Shown: positions 35,719 to 45,102 of the stretch, piece by piece
Position numbering within the stretch: position 1 is the first letter of the stretch
Layout of the letters: each line of letters opens with the position of its first letter
Assembly (NCBI RefSeq): GCF_003967075.1
Contig: NZ_AP018664.1
Coordinates: forward strand, 186,001 to 250,000
Direction of reading: 5' to 3'
DNA length: 64,000 bases
From: Sphingobium amiense
Lineage (GTDB): Bacteria; Pseudomonadota; Alphaproteobacteria; Sphingomonadales; Sphingomonadaceae
Translations under genes and position numbers: made by a program
The notes under the pieces: generated by a model
The model's database searches: none
Told to the model about the DNA's origin: nothing
The model's input: only the letters and a program-made list of their open reading frames with translations

Positions 35719-36479
35719 GGAACCTGCCTTTCAAGACGGGCAAGGTGATGGGCTGCGAGCAAAGCGCCAGGGCCGCCGCCGCGCGCGAAGGTCTCAAGCG
35801 CGTAGGCTGCGCTGACATTGCCGCTCATCCGGTCGTGAGGCGGAACTTGCGTGCGGCAGTCGAAACCATCGCAGAGGTCAAAGTCGCTGCTGGTCACGAC
35901 GTAGGCAGGAACCGCCTCAATCCCGAAGGCGCGGAACAGGCGCGGGTCGATGCCGACACCGTCCAGTTGCTCGCCCGGCTTTGCGACTTTCGCCAGCGCG
36001 GCCGTTAGGGCCTTGGCGCTGTTGCCAGGCAACCCGCGCAGGGCGACGATACCGCCCGCCTTGGCCACGTCGTCGATCATCGCGCGCAGCGCCGCTGGCG
36101 GCATCGAGAGCGAAGCAAAGGCCATGAACCTCGGCGCCTCGCCCATGCCATCACTGGTCATGGTGCCGGCGTCGGCCACCATCCGGTCAAAATCGAAGGT
36201 GCTGGCCGGATCAGGCTTCGAACTTGCGGCGGCCTCACGGGTGTAGCGGCGAGCGTGCACCTCGGCCTCTTCGGTGCTTGTCCTGGCCTCCCGCGCTAGA
36301 GTTTCGGCCCTTGCGCGAGCGTTGGCGGATAGGGCTTCGGCATCGTTGGCCTCGGCGCTGGCCCGCGCCCGGATGGCCGCCAGATCAAGGTCTGGCTCGG
36401 CTGTCTGTGCGGATGCACCAGCCAGAGCGGCAAGGCTCGAAAGCGAAGCGACTACAAGGAGATGAGGAAGGGTTTTCAT
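35715..36479 (-). CDS. trbC: TrbC, F-type pilus assembly protein
   Basis: 254 aa from MKTLPHLLVVASLSSLAALA (signal peptide). A helical, Ala/Glu/Arg-rich N-terminal region (about 25-85) precedes the TrbC_Ftype domain: APRFMAFASLSMPPAALRAM, GGIVALRGLPGNS, then a thioredoxin-like end FGIEAVPAYVV. In F it interacts with TraW. The start overlaps the traU stop by 4 bp. Confidence 0.9.
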   Translation of the reverse strand: MKTLPHLLVVASLSSLAALAGASAQTAEPDLDLAAIRARASAEANDAEALSANARARAETLAREARTSTEEAEVHARRYTREAAASSKPDPASTFDFDRMVADAGTMTSDGMGEAPRFMAFASLSMPPAALRAMIDDVAKAGGIVALRGLPGNSAKALTAALAKVAKPGEQLDGVGIDPRLFRAFGIEAVPAYVVTSSDFDLCDGFDCRTQVPPHDRMSGNVSAAYALETFARGGGPGALLAAHHLARLERQVP

Positions 36480-37504
36480 AGCGCGCAGCAGTTCCGCTTG
36501 CGCCAGACCAGGTAGCCCATGTCCTCGCCAATGGCGGGATAGACCTGGCCTGCCGACATGAAGGTGGTGGAGGCACCAATGGGCGCGCAGGCATAGCGGC
36601 CCTTGGTCTGCGGATTGGGATTGGTGGCTTGGAAGCGGTACTGCTGCTTGCGCATCACCGGCATCAGGTACTTGCCGCAAAGCCCCTTACTGCCCATCGT
36701 CCCCCAAGCGACGAGTTCGCGGTGGAGCTTGTAGGAGAAGCGGGCGAGCGCGAGCCGCGAGGCCTGGACATGGCCAATGGTCGCCGAGACATTGCCGTTG
36801 AGCGGATACATCGTGCCCTGACAGCCCGCGCACCAGAACAGTTCATCAGTCGGCAGCTTGGCCGTTGCCGCCATGCAGTCGGCCGCGCAGGCTGCAAGCG
36901 CCAAGGGATTGGCGAACAGGACCGCCTCGGGGTTGATGATCGCGGTGAGTTCGCTGTCCTGCCAGAGCGGGTCGATCTCGGTAATGTAGAGAATGTCGAT
37001 CGAGCCGGACTCGAGGCACAGGAAGTCGGCAACGATCTCCATCCAGTAGATCAGCGGATAGGCATACCAGTGGACATGCCACTGCGAGTTGTACTGAGTG
37101 TTGCCGCCGACCGCCGATGGTCCGGCCATCGACTTGAAGCCGATGTCGAAACCCGGATCGAGCTTCATCCCGCCCAGATTGACGAAGCACCACGGCTTCA
37201 TGCTGACATCGGCAAGCCGGACCGGCTCCCAGAACCCCATGGCAATCCCGGGCCGCAGCCCGCACAGGCACACCGGCAGAGCGGGGTTGTTGGTGTCGGG
37301 CCGACTTGACGGCCAGATCTTCAAGCCTCCGATCGAAATCGGGAATAGGCAGGACCAGCAGATGTCCGTGATCGGATTGACGAACTTTCCCGTGCATCGG
37401 CCTGGACCGGCCGCAGCCTGGGCAGGCGAGCTGGAGATGACGCTCAGGCTGGTGAGCAGAAGTGCTCCGCAAAGCCATGACAAAAGACGATGTTTCCTGC
37501 TCAT
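36476..37504 (-). CDS. traU: TraU, F-pilus assembly protein
   Basis: 342 aa with a signal peptide ending near SSSPAQA. The mature sequence starts GRCTGKFVNPITDICWSCLF, the strongly conserved TraU motif, and continues with CLCGLRPGIAMGFWEPVRLA and many paired cysteines. Periplasmic, needed mainly for DNA transfer in F. It ends RKRNCCAL. The start overlaps the traW stop by 4 bp. Confidence 0.95.
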   Translation of the reverse strand: MSRKHRLLSWLCGALLLTSLSVISSSPAQAAAGPGRCTGKFVNPITDICWSCLFPISIGGLKIWPSSRPDTNNPALPVCLCGLRPGIAMGFWEPVRLADVSMKPWCFVNLGGMKLDPGFDIGFKSMAGPSAVGGNTQYNSQWHVHWYAYPLIYWMEIVADFLCLESGSIDILYITEIDPLWQDSELTAIINPEAVLFANPLALAACAADCMAATAKLPTDELFWCAGCQGTMYPLNGNVSATIGHVQASRLALARFSYKLHRELVAWGTMGSKGLCGKYLMPVMRKQQYRFQATNPNPQTKGRYACAPIGASTTFMSAGQVYPAIGEDMGYLVWRKRNCCAL

Positions 37505-38148
37505 GATTGCGCCCGCTCTTTGGGAGTGACCGGCTGTTCGGTGATCAGGAGCGCGCGGCCCTGCTGCTCGACCGTTGCGGGCACAGCGCGAATGCCGAAG
37601 TGCTTCACCAGCGTGCCGCCCTGATCGAAGTAGAAGCGCCGCTGGCGGGCTTTCATGAGTTCGAGCGGCGCACCCCGCACGAGGATGAGCTTGGCCTTCG
37701 TGCTGGCATAGCGACGGGTGGCCCAGGCAAGCTGTGCCGGGTCGTCTCCATCCAGGAAGACGAGCGGAGCCCGGAGCGGCACGGTATCGAGCGGATTGAC
37801 GCGCGTGCCTGCGGCAATGATGAGCCGGCCCTTATCGTCAGCAATGTCGCGCTCGACGGTGATCGTCGGATCGAAACGCCAGCTGCGTATTGCCGAGGCG
37901 AGGGAGATGCCTGCGACAGGCTCAGGCCGGTTGACCCGGGCGATCGTTCGCCGCTTCAGCTCTTCATTGAGACGCGCGGTCTCGCCGGTCTTCTCGAGCT
38001 GCGTAAGCCTGGCATGCATCTGCTGGAGTAGGTCCGGCTCGACCACTGGCCAAACCGTGCCGTGCTGGCCGTAGTCGCGAGCCATTGCCTGGGGTGCTAT
38101 GGCAAGCGCAAGCGCAGTCGCGCAAATGGGCAAGGTGATGAGCCTCAC
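37501..38148 (-). CDS. traW: TraW, F-pilus assembly protein
   Basis: 215 aa from a GTG whose GTGA overlaps the upstream peptidase gene's TGA; the signal peptide is RLITLPICATALALAIAPQA. TraW landmarks are ARDYGQHGTVWPVVEPDLL near the N-terminus, RSWRFDPTITVERDI in the middle, and QRRFYFDQGGTLVKHFGIRA and VPATVEQ near the end. Periplasmic partner of TrbC. The frame is open farther upstream, but that part lies inside the peptidase gene. Confidence 0.94.
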   Translation of the reverse strand: MRLITLPICATALALAIAPQAMARDYGQHGTVWPVVEPDLLQQMHARLTQLEKTGETARLNEELKRRTIARVNRPEPVAGISLASAIRSWRFDPTITVERDIADDKGRLIIAAGTRVNPLDTVPLRAPLVFLDGDDPAQLAWATRRYASTKAKLILVRGAPLELMKARQRRFYFDQGGTLVKHFGIRAVPATVEQQGRALLITEQPVTPKERAQS

Positions 38149-38681
38149 AGGATTGGCCTCCCGACCCCGAGAATGCGCGGCCCACAAATCCAACCGATTG
38201 CGGCGTAGCGGCTGTCGAAACCATCCTTGTGTTCGCTGGTGACGAAGTAGCAGCCTTGCGGAACGCGCCCCGTCGGTCCGAGCGCGAGGGGTTCGCCAAG
38301 GCGACTCTTGAGCTTGGCCTTAGCGACCGCCTGCCCGTTGACGAAGTAGGTGCGATTTCGCTCGGTGACGATGTCGCCCGGGACACCGCTCACCCGCTTG
38401 CCGAACGGCTTTGGCTCCGCCCCGAAATGCTTGACCAACAAAGGCGAGGTGGGTGGGTCGAACAGGATGATGTCCCCGCGATGCACGGGTGCCCCCCGCG
38501 TGACCCAGATGGCCCAGTAAGGCAGACTGGGGCTCACATTGATCATAAGCGCATGGCCCTGCGCGAAGGCGGCAAGCGAGGAGAGCGCCAGTGCCCCGGC
38601 GCCGAGCCCGCCCCAAAGCACGAGGCGTTGTACGAAATTGGGCGCCGACGCTGAGCGGATCGAGAGATCAGCGGGCTGCAT
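38145..38681 (-). CDS. S26-family signal peptidase (TraF/TrhF-type) of the transfer operon
   Basis: 178 aa from MQPADLSIRSASAPNF. One N-terminal membrane anchor (about 20-40) is followed by the S26 active-site motif INVSPSLPYWAIWV (catalytic Ser) and the Lys in GKRVSGVPGD. Plasmid S26 peptidases mature, and in RP4 cyclise, the conjugative pilin. F itself relies on host LepB and lacks this gene, so the sphingomonad operon is a mosaic of F-type and H/P-type features. The probable substrate is TraA at 46748. The start overlaps trbI by 14 bp. Confidence 0.88.
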   Translation of the reverse strand: MQPADLSIRSASAPNFVQRLVLWGGLGAGALALSSLAAFAQGHALMINVSPSLPYWAIWVTRGAPVHRGDIILFDPPTSPLLVKHFGAEPKPFGKRVSGVPGDIVTERNRTYFVNGQAVAKAKLKSRLGEPLALGPTGRVPQGCYFVTSEHKDGFDSRYAAIGWICGPRILGVGRPIL

Positions 38682-39075
38682 TGGGAAGGGCTCCCATGCG
38701 GCGCACGACGTCGGCACGCACAGACCCGGTCAGGTCCGGCGTGCTCCCGGCGACCACGGCTTCGGCAACGAGGACCGTCCGGCCTTCGCGCCCGAGCTTC
38801 TGCACAGAGGCTTCCACGGCTTTCAGGTAGGCCTGGACGCGTTGCCTGGTCTCTTCAGGCGGCCGGCCAGCGCGCGCTTCAGCTTCGATGAAGTCGCCCA
38901 TGATCCGGCTCAGCTGGACCGTGACGACCTCCCGCTTTTCCAGGGTGAGCAGCTTGTCGGTCGCCCAGACACCCCATAGCGTCTGACCAACCATGCCAGC
39001 GCCGACCAGGACGGCGGTGAGATTGATCGATGCAAGCCGCCCGCGCAGCCTTGATGTTGCCAGAATGTTCTTCAC
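38668..39075 (-). CDS. trbI: TrbI, F-type transfer inner-membrane protein
   Basis: 135 aa: a short basic N-terminus, one membrane helix (INLTAVLVGAGMVGQTLWGV), then a helical periplasmic part with VVTVQLSRIMGDFIEAEARA, GRPPEETRQRVQAYLKAVEA and VLVAEAVVAGS. This fits the TrbI_Ftype family, whose loss in F lengthens pili. It is encoded between the conserved unknown gene and the S26 peptidase, with overlaps at both ends. Confidence 0.88.
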   Translation of the reverse strand: MKNILATSRLRGRLASINLTAVLVGAGMVGQTLWGVWATDKLLTLEKREVVTVQLSRIMGDFIEAEARAGRPPEETRQRVQAYLKAVEASVQKLGREGRTVLVAEAVVAGSTPDLTGSVRADVVRRMGALPNAAR

Positions 39076-39464
39076 AGCTTTTCTCCCGAGAGTTCGCGGT
39101 CGAGATCACGGATGAAGCGCGGCATGCGCCACACGACGACGAGCGTGGCGAGACCGATCAGAACGAACTTGCACTGATCGACGAATGTGACGCGCCGAGT
39201 GAAATCCGCCGCCAGGAAGCGATCACCGAGATTGGCGACATGGGCGAAGAAGGCGTCGGGATTGCCGCCCGATAGAAGGAGGAAGAAGAGCAGCGGCAGG
39301 CCCATTGCCATCAGATAGGACGAGCCGAGAAACAGACTACCGCGCAGCACTATGTAGCAGCCATCGGCCATGCGCGAGCGCAAGGTCTGGACTGGCTGGC
39401 TGACGGGCTGTTCGTCTTCGGGCGCATCCGTCCGGTCGAACGGGGTGACGAGGTGGAGAGGCAT
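39072..39464 (-). CDS. Unrecognised membrane protein in the transfer operon
   Basis: 130 aa. It has two hydrophobic segments (GSSYLMAMGLPLLFFLLLSG and CKFVLIGLATLVVVW) and a charged, probably cytoplasmic C-terminus (RMPRFIRDLDRELSGEKL). I do not recognise the family. It sits between traC and trbI, where F has no equivalent gene, and its stop overlaps the trbI start (ATGA-type), so it is a regular member of this operon. It may be a lineage-specific inner-membrane component of the secretion channel. Confidence 0.7.
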   Translation of the reverse strand: MPLHLVTPFDRTDAPEDEQPVSQPVQTLRSRMADGCYIVLRGSLFLGSSYLMAMGLPLLFFLLLSGGNPDAFFAHVANLGDRFLAADFTRRVTFVDQCKFVLIGLATLVVVWRMPRFIRDLDRELSGEKL

Positions 39465-39493
39465 GAGTTTCAGAATCCTTTGGTGAAGAGGTG

Positions 39494-42040
39494 TCAGCGG
39501 TTGGGATGAGCGATGCGCTCGATGGCATCGGCGAGTTGGTGGCCGCGGGCGATCTCGGCATCGATGGCGGCGAAGGTTTGGGGCGAACTCGAGAAGAGCG
39601 TTGCCGAATAGTCATCGAGCACGAGCCGCCCGATCGCCTCGGTCTCCGGCCCCTTGATGAACACCTCGGAATAGTCGCTCCCGGAGCGCTTGAGACTGCG
39701 GATCAGCGTCTCGGTGCGATCGTCCATATCGAGGCGCTTGCTGGCCTTGAAATCGGCGATCGTCTCCGGCTTCTGCTGGAGGATCAGCATCCAGTCGCTG
39801 TTCTCGAGCGCCGCCGTCGCCCCGTCGGACTTGTAATAGTCGTTGAGCGACTGGGTAGCGGTCGCCAACGCGCCGCCATACTTGCGGCAGGTGCGGGCGT
39901 AGGTTTCGACGAATTCACCCATCGAACCGCCCTTGAGCATCGACCAGGCTTCATCGATCAGCAGAAGCTTGCGCAGTGACCTCGGGCTTCGCGTCATGGC
40001 TTGGCTGGTCATGAACATGATGGCTGAGAGGACGACGCTGCGCAGATCCTCCCGGCTCGCAAGGTCGGACATCTCGAAGACCGTGAAGTCCGCATCGAGG
40101 TCGAGGCTTGCCTGGCCTTCGAAGAAGGCGCCGTAAGTTCCGCCCGCCATGTAGGGGGCAAGCGCGGTTGCGATATCAGCGGCAGTGTCATGGCCGAGAC
40201 TGGCCAGCATCTCGCCGACGGTCGTAACTGTGGCAGCCGCGCCGTGCTGCGCCCAGACGAGGTTGACCGCCCGGTCGATCAATCCGCGCTCAGTATCCGT
40301 CAGCTTCGCGCTGTGGCGAGCCATTTGCCCGACGATGGCCTTGATCATCCCGAAGCAGTCGAGACGGTAGTCCTCGTCTTCGGCGGCGCGGGTCGCATCG
40401 ATCATCGAGAACGGGTTGAGACAGAAGCCCGCTGCAATTGTGAACTCGACAAAGCGGCCGCCCTGCAGCTTGACCGAGTGCTCGAAGCTGCGGCCATCGT
40501 CGATCACGACAACCTGTGCGCCGGCGCCGCGCAGCGCGGCGCACATCTCCTGGAGCAGCACCGACTTGCCCGATCCCGACTTGCCGCAGATCGCAACATT
40601 GTGGTTGCCGGCCTCGTTCTCGAACGGCGACCAGAAAAAGGGCTGGCCGCGCCGCCCGACGAACAGCAGGTGGGGATGGGCGCTGCCGAGATACTCGCCC
40701 TGCATGGGCGCGATATTGGCGGCGGTCGTCGACAACACAGTCTTGAACCGCTTCAGCCGCTCCATGTCGGTGCCGAGCCCGTCAGCCAGGGTGAGCGGCA
40801 TCGCGGCGAGCAATCCCTGGATCTGGAGGTAGCGCTCGTCGGTAAGGTCCCAGCCCGCCGCCTTGTAGATCGATTTGATCGCGCGTTCGTGGCGATCTCC
40901 CTGACCCAGCGGTGAATAGGTCGTGACACCGTAGAAGACCCGCACGAGACGGCGGCCTTCCTGGAGCTCGGCCTGAACATGCTGCCACTCGGCGGCCTGT
41001 TCGCCGATCCGAGGCAGGAACCGCGCGCTGCGGGTTCCGGCGAGGCTGGTCGTCCGCATGAACTTGAATCCGGCCTTCGCCGATGCAGCCTCCTGATCCG
41101 GATAGACGAGACACAGCATGGTGGCGGCCGGGCAGGGGAAGCGCAGCTTGTCGGTGAACAGGTCGCCGATCAGCCGCGCGCATTCCCACGGGGCCCAGCG
41201 CGATGGCATGTTGCGTACAGCAAAATGCCGGACATCGAAGGCATCGGGATAGACGGTCCCGATCTCGGGCACGCCGTCATTGACCTTGCCAGTGGGACGG
41301 AAACGCTCGGTCACGAGCCGCATGCGATCTTCAGCCACCACCAGTTCGATGTCGTGGCGGATCGCCTGGGAGGCGATTGGATCATTCGGGTTGTAGGGCA
41401 CCGCATCGTCCTGCGGGGCGGTGGTGGGCGAAGTCAGATCATCGATGACAGCGATGAGCGCTTCCGGCCCGACTTCGACCACGCCGAGATTGAGCGACTT
41501 GAGCATCGCCACCAGGCCATCGCGGGTCTGCTTGAGATCCTCATTGCTGACCGATTTGGACGTCGGCACCCCGACCGAGACGATGACCTGGTGATGCCGA
41601 GCATGGAAGGGCGCGTCCGGCGAACCGGACTCCCAGACGAGCGAATAGAGCCGCCGCGCCCGGTGCCGGGCAATTGCCTCGTACACGCCGCCCTGAATGT
41701 ACCGTGGGGCGAACCACGGGGCGATGATCCTGCTGATGCGCGGGCTTGCTAGGTGGAGCACCTGCAGGCAGGCGCCTGCTGGCAGTCCTTCCGAGAAGAA
41801 CTGTCCCAGGATTTCCCCGGTGCGCTCGTCGGCTCCGATCAGCGGCGTAACCGAAAGGACAAAGCCCTTCGAGCGTGCGTTGAAGTAAAGGCGTGTTGCC
41901 GGATCGTAGACCCGGTAGGGGAGCCAGTCGGAGAGCATGTCGACCATGAGCTGCGGGCGGGCTTTGTCAGCGTGCTCGGCATCACCCAGCAATCCACTGA
42001 GCAGCCGATCGACGACGGTCTTGAGTTGTTCGGCCATCAC
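39494..42040 (-). CDS. traC: TraC, type IV secretion ATPase (VirB4-type)
   Basis: 848 aa. Walker A is GKSGSGKSVLLQ (K492), Walker B KLLLIDEAWSML, with downstream RTCRKYGGALATATQSLNDY. The N-terminal region (YFNARSKGFVLSVTPLIGAD) is typical of the TraC/VirB4 family. This cytoplasmic, membrane-associated ATPase powers pilus assembly. Length is close to F TraC (875 aa). The start overlaps the traV stop by 4 bp. Confidence 0.96.
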   Translation of the reverse strand: MMAEQLKTVVDRLLSGLLGDAEHADKARPQLMVDMLSDWLPYRVYDPATRLYFNARSKGFVLSVTPLIGADERTGEILGQFFSEGLPAGACLQVLHLASPRISRIIAPWFAPRYIQGGVYEAIARHRARRLYSLVWESGSPDAPFHARHHQVIVSVGVPTSKSVSNEDLKQTRDGLVAMLKSLNLGVVEVGPEALIAVIDDLTSPTTAPQDDAVPYNPNDPIASQAIRHDIELVVAEDRMRLVTERFRPTGKVNDGVPEIGTVYPDAFDVRHFAVRNMPSRWAPWECARLIGDLFTDKLRFPCPAATMLCLVYPDQEAASAKAGFKFMRTTSLAGTRSARFLPRIGEQAAEWQHVQAELQEGRRLVRVFYGVTTYSPLGQGDRHERAIKSIYKAAGWDLTDERYLQIQGLLAAMPLTLADGLGTDMERLKRFKTVLSTTAANIAPMQGEYLGSAHPHLLFVGRRGQPFFWSPFENEAGNHNVAICGKSGSGKSVLLQEMCAALRGAGAQVVVIDDGRSFEHSVKLQGGRFVEFTIAAGFCLNPFSMIDATRAAEDEDYRLDCFGMIKAIVGQMARHSAKLTDTERGLIDRAVNLVWAQHGAAATVTTVGEMLASLGHDTAADIATALAPYMAGGTYGAFFEGQASLDLDADFTVFEMSDLASREDLRSVVLSAIMFMTSQAMTRSPRSLRKLLLIDEAWSMLKGGSMGEFVETYARTCRKYGGALATATQSLNDYYKSDGATAALENSDWMLILQQKPETIADFKASKRLDMDDRTETLIRSLKRSGSDYSEVFIKGPETEAIGRLVLDDYSATLFSSSPQTFAAIDAEIARGHQLADAIERIAHPNR

Positions 42041-42846
42041 TTGGGCTCCTTCGGCTGGGAGGTGCTGACGATCGGCTGTTCGCCGGTTCTGACTGCCGGG
42101 CGGATTGCAGCTTTCGCGGCTTCAATCGCCGCTGCGCTGGGGAACAGCGGAGCGCTCTGCCCCGCCTCAGGCCGAGGGGCTCGATCACGCGGGGGAGGCG
42201 ACGTGTCGAACCCCTCGACCGCCGGTGCCTTGGCACCGGCAACGGCCTCGCGCGCCGTGGAGGGGAGGACCAGCGGCGAGGCATCTGAAGTTTCGTTGAA
42301 GGGACTGGGGGCATCGGCGCCCGAGATGCCGCCAGCCTGACCCGCGTCGTCGCGTGCAGACGAGAAGGGCGACGCCTCATCAGGTACGTTCGGGTCTCCT
42401 TCCGCACCGTCCGGTGCTGGGGCTCTCTGGGCGGCTTTCAGCTGCCGACGAACCTGGCGCATCAGGGATCCGCCCTGGTCCTCACCCGCCTTGCGGCGCA
42501 GCTCGGTGGCCCAGCGCGGATTTTCGACGACGGTCCAGGCGACCGCTTCATCGTGCAGCGTTCCAGCTTCATCGACATGTGCGGGGAAGACGACGCGCAA
42601 GGTGCGTTCCGCTGTGCGGCTGGTGTCGGCATCCACGACGCCTGACCTCTGCCGCGCGTCAGCATGGAGCAGCGTGCCGTTCGACAGATTGTCCGTCGCC
42701 TTGGCATCGATGACGTGAGCCGGTGCGCAGTCGCCCTTCGGCGCGCGGCAGGTGAAATCGCCCTCGACGTTGGTGCCGAACGTGGCGCAGCCACTGGCAA
42801 GACCGGCCAGACAGGCGCAGGCAAGGAGACGTGTCGGAAAACGCAT
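42037..42846 (-). CDS. traV: TraV, outer-membrane lipoprotein of the type IV core complex
   Basis: 269 aa from MRFPTRLLACACLAGLASGC. The lipobox is LASGC (16-20), so C20 is lipidated. A conserved start of the mature part (TFGTNVEGDFTCRAPKGDCA) is followed by a long low-complexity Pro/Ala/Ser tail. TraV is the VirB7-like subunit forming the outer-membrane ring with TraK and TraB. It is longer than F TraV (171 aa) because of the disordered tail. An upstream ATG exists but would bury the lipobox. Confidence 0.92.
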   Translation of the reverse strand: MRFPTRLLACACLAGLASGCATFGTNVEGDFTCRAPKGDCAPAHVIDAKATDNLSNGTLLHADARQRSGVVDADTSRTAERTLRVVFPAHVDEAGTLHDEAVAWTVVENPRWATELRRKAGEDQGGSLMRQVRRQLKAAQRAPAPDGAEGDPNVPDEASPFSSARDDAGQAGGISGADAPSPFNETSDASPLVLPSTAREAVAGAKAPAVEGFDTSPPPRDRAPRPEAGQSAPLFPSAAAIEAAKAAIRPAVRTGEQPIVSTSQPKEPK

Positions 42847-42850
42847 GGGT

Positions 42851-43765
42851 CTATCCTTTGGGAGCAGGAGTGGGGGCCAGGGAGGGGCCAGCGCGCAGGA
42901 AGTCGCGGAGCACAGCGGCAGGCCGGAAGCCTTCGAGAACGGCGCCATCGGCGGGGCGCACGATCACAGGGGTGCCGCCAAAACCGTGGGCCCGCGCGAA
43001 GGCCTCGTTGGCATCGAGACCGCTTGTGTCGCAGGGTTTGGGATTGGCGAGCGCCAGACCCGAATAGGCCATATGCAGCGCCAGCTCAGGCCGCGGCGAG
43101 CACAGCACCCGTTCGGCATCGCGCCGGCTCTCCGCCCCGAAGATCGAGATCGGCCGCTCTTCAACCCGCGCCCCGATCGCCTTCAATTCGGCCTCGAGCT
43201 TCTTGCAATAGCCGCAGTGGAAGTCTGAAAAGACGACGACACGTGGACCATCGGCCGGTCCCCAGGTGATGGCGCCTTTGGCGGGAAGCTTGCCGAGCGG
43301 GACATGTCGCGGTGCCGCGTTTCGATCTGAAGCTGCGGCTGCGCTCGGGCCGCCTTCCGCTTGCGTCTCGGGATTGCTGCGCCGCGCTGCCCCCGCTGCC
43401 AACAAGTCCGGATTGAGGGCAAGCAAGCGGGCAGCCGTCAGGTCCTGACGGGCTTCCATGTCGTAGACCCGGCCGATCACCAGATACTTTGCTGCCCGAT
43501 CGACGTAAAAGAGCGTCGATTTGGACGCGACCTCGCACAGGCCGCCCAGGCCCTTGCAGTTGATCGCGTCGATCGGCGTCTTGGGCAGGCGCAGCTTGAG
43601 CGCCTCTCGAACCTTCGCCGTGTCCGGAGCAGCAGCAGGGGCAGCAAGGCTTGCCACACCCCATCCCGTCGCGGCCGACACGGCGATGATCGCCGCCAGT
43701 CCAGCGCTGGCACGCAACCAACGGCGCCGACGATTGTCCTGCTCAAGGAGAGTATTTTCGATCAT
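42851..43765 (-). CDS. DsbC-like thiol-disulfide isomerase of the transfer operon
   Basis: 304 aa. An N-terminal membrane anchor (ASAGLAAIIAVSAATGWGVA) leads to a DsbC/G dimerisation region (about 50-110: TPIDAINCKGLGGLCEV, LFYVDRAAKYLVIGRVYDM). A thioredoxin fold follows with active site FSDFHCGYCKKLEAE and the cis-Pro loop FGGTPVIV. It should shuffle disulfides in the Cys-rich TraN, TraU and TraH. The start overlaps the traB stop by 4 bp. Confidence 0.92.
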   Translation of the reverse strand: MIENTLLEQDNRRRRWLRASAGLAAIIAVSAATGWGVASLAAPAAAPDTAKVREALKLRLPKTPIDAINCKGLGGLCEVASKSTLFYVDRAAKYLVIGRVYDMEARQDLTAARLLALNPDLLAAGAARRSNPETQAEGGPSAAAASDRNAAPRHVPLGKLPAKGAITWGPADGPRVVVFSDFHCGYCKKLEAELKAIGARVEERPISIFGAESRRDAERVLCSPRPELALHMAYSGLALANPKPCDTSGLDANEAFARAHGFGGTPVIVRPADGAVLEGFRPAAVLRDFLRAGPSLAPTPAPKG

Positions 43766-45102
43766 TGGGAGTTCCTCACGTAGACGCCGTCGAGGAACAC
43801 GATCTCGACATCGATGCCGGTCGGCATCTCGACGACGGGTTGGTACTGTTCGGCGCGCTCGATCAGGTATTTGCTGACCGTGTCGGCCGCATCGGCGGCA
43901 CCCTGGCCAAGCCCGCCACCGAGAATGTCGCCGGCCGAGAGCTTGGAGCGACTGCCGTTGGGGTTGGTCGTGACGCCGGAAAAGACACTGTTGGCATTGG
44001 CCGAGAAGCCGCGCCCGAAGCCGCCGACGATCCCGGCCAGCAGGGCCTGGCTGACGAGGCTGCCTTCGCGGCTGACGACGCGGCCGCGGACCCCGGACTT
44101 GCCAGCGAAGCTGATGAAGCCTTTGACCTCGCTCACTGCGACCCTGCCGCCAGGCTGATCGCAGGTCATGCGGGCGAGCTTCACGTAGACCTTCTCGCTG
44201 CTGAGATCCCCGCGTGCCGCGCCGTTGACGACGCAGCCCTGAATCCGGGTGGTCAGAACCTTTCCGTTCTGCATGACCGAACGAGCAGGGCCGGTAATCC
44301 GAAGCACCACAGGCAGCGGATCGGTCTGGCTGGCGACGCCTGCCGAGGCGTCGACGCCGACGATTACGCGTGCCGGAGCGTAGGAGTTGGGCGGCAGATA
44401 ATCGGGCGAATCCTCGACGACGACCGGTGGCGCATCGGGCCGGCCCACACGGAGGCCATTGGTCGCTGCCTTGTCGGAGCTGAAGCTCATCAGCTTCACC
44501 TCGCCAGGCGACGAGATCATGCCGCCCTGCGGATCACCCCCTGTAGGCGCAGCTCCTGACTGGGACGAACGGGCTCGCGCGTCGTAGCCGCCTGCCTGCG
44601 GCCCATAAGCCGGTGGCAGAACAGCCGATGCCGGTGATGCAGGCTGCGCGGCAAGCCGGGTCTTAAGCTCGGCGTTCTCTGCCGAGATGGCATCGATCGC
44701 GGCCTGTCCATCGACACGCATGGCCTGGTTCTCGGCTTTGAGAGCCGCCAGCTGCGCCTCGATCTCCGTCCGCGGGACGCTCCCATCCTTCAGCGCCTTC
44801 TGCTCGCGGGTGACCGCATCGAGCCTGTTGCCGTAGGTCGCGACGAACTCGCGCTGGGACAGGTCGCGGTTGACCAGGCCTGCCGTGTCGATCGTCTGCG
44901 CCGCATTGGGATCGCCGGTCTTGGCCTTGTCGTCGCCGCCAAGGATGAACCAGCTTCCGCCGATGAGGGCGAGTGCTCCCAGCGACCCCAGCAGCAGCTT
45001 CTGACGGCGCGCGGTGCGGGCGTTGAGCCCGGAAAGTTCGGACGATGCCGCGCTCTCGGCCTGCAAAGGGGCAGTGCTTGGCGTATGGGTTGCATCAGTC
45101 AT
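43762..45102 (-). CDS. traB: TraB, type IV core-complex scaffold (VirB10-like)
   Basis: 446 aa from MTDATHTPSTAPLQAESAAS. One membrane helix (KLLLGSLGALALIGGSWFIL) is followed by a coiled coil (about 85-150), a Pro/Ala-rich linker and the VirB10/TrbI beta-barrel domain. That domain contains PARVIVGVDASAGVASQTDP, VLTTRIQGCVVNGAARGDLS and EVKGFISFAGKSGVRGRVVS, which are TraB hallmarks. It spans inner and outer membrane with TraK and TraV. Confidence 0.95.
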   Translation of the reverse strand: MTDATHTPSTAPLQAESAASSELSGLNARTARRQKLLLGSLGALALIGGSWFILGGDDKAKTGDPNAAQTIDTAGLVNRDLSQREFVATYGNRLDAVTREQKALKDGSVPRTEIEAQLAALKAENQAMRVDGQAAIDAISAENAELKTRLAAQPASPASAVLPPAYGPQAGGYDARARSSQSGAAPTGGDPQGGMISSPGEVKLMSFSSDKAATNGLRVGRPDAPPVVVEDSPDYLPPNSYAPARVIVGVDASAGVASQTDPLPVVLRITGPARSVMQNGKVLTTRIQGCVVNGAARGDLSSEKVYVKLARMTCDQPGGRVAVSEVKGFISFAGKSGVRGRVVSREGSLVSQALLAGIVGGFGRGFSANANSVFSGVTTNPNGSRSKLSAGDILGGGLGQGAADAADTVSKYLIERAEQYQPVVEMPTGIDVEIVFLDGVYVRNSQ

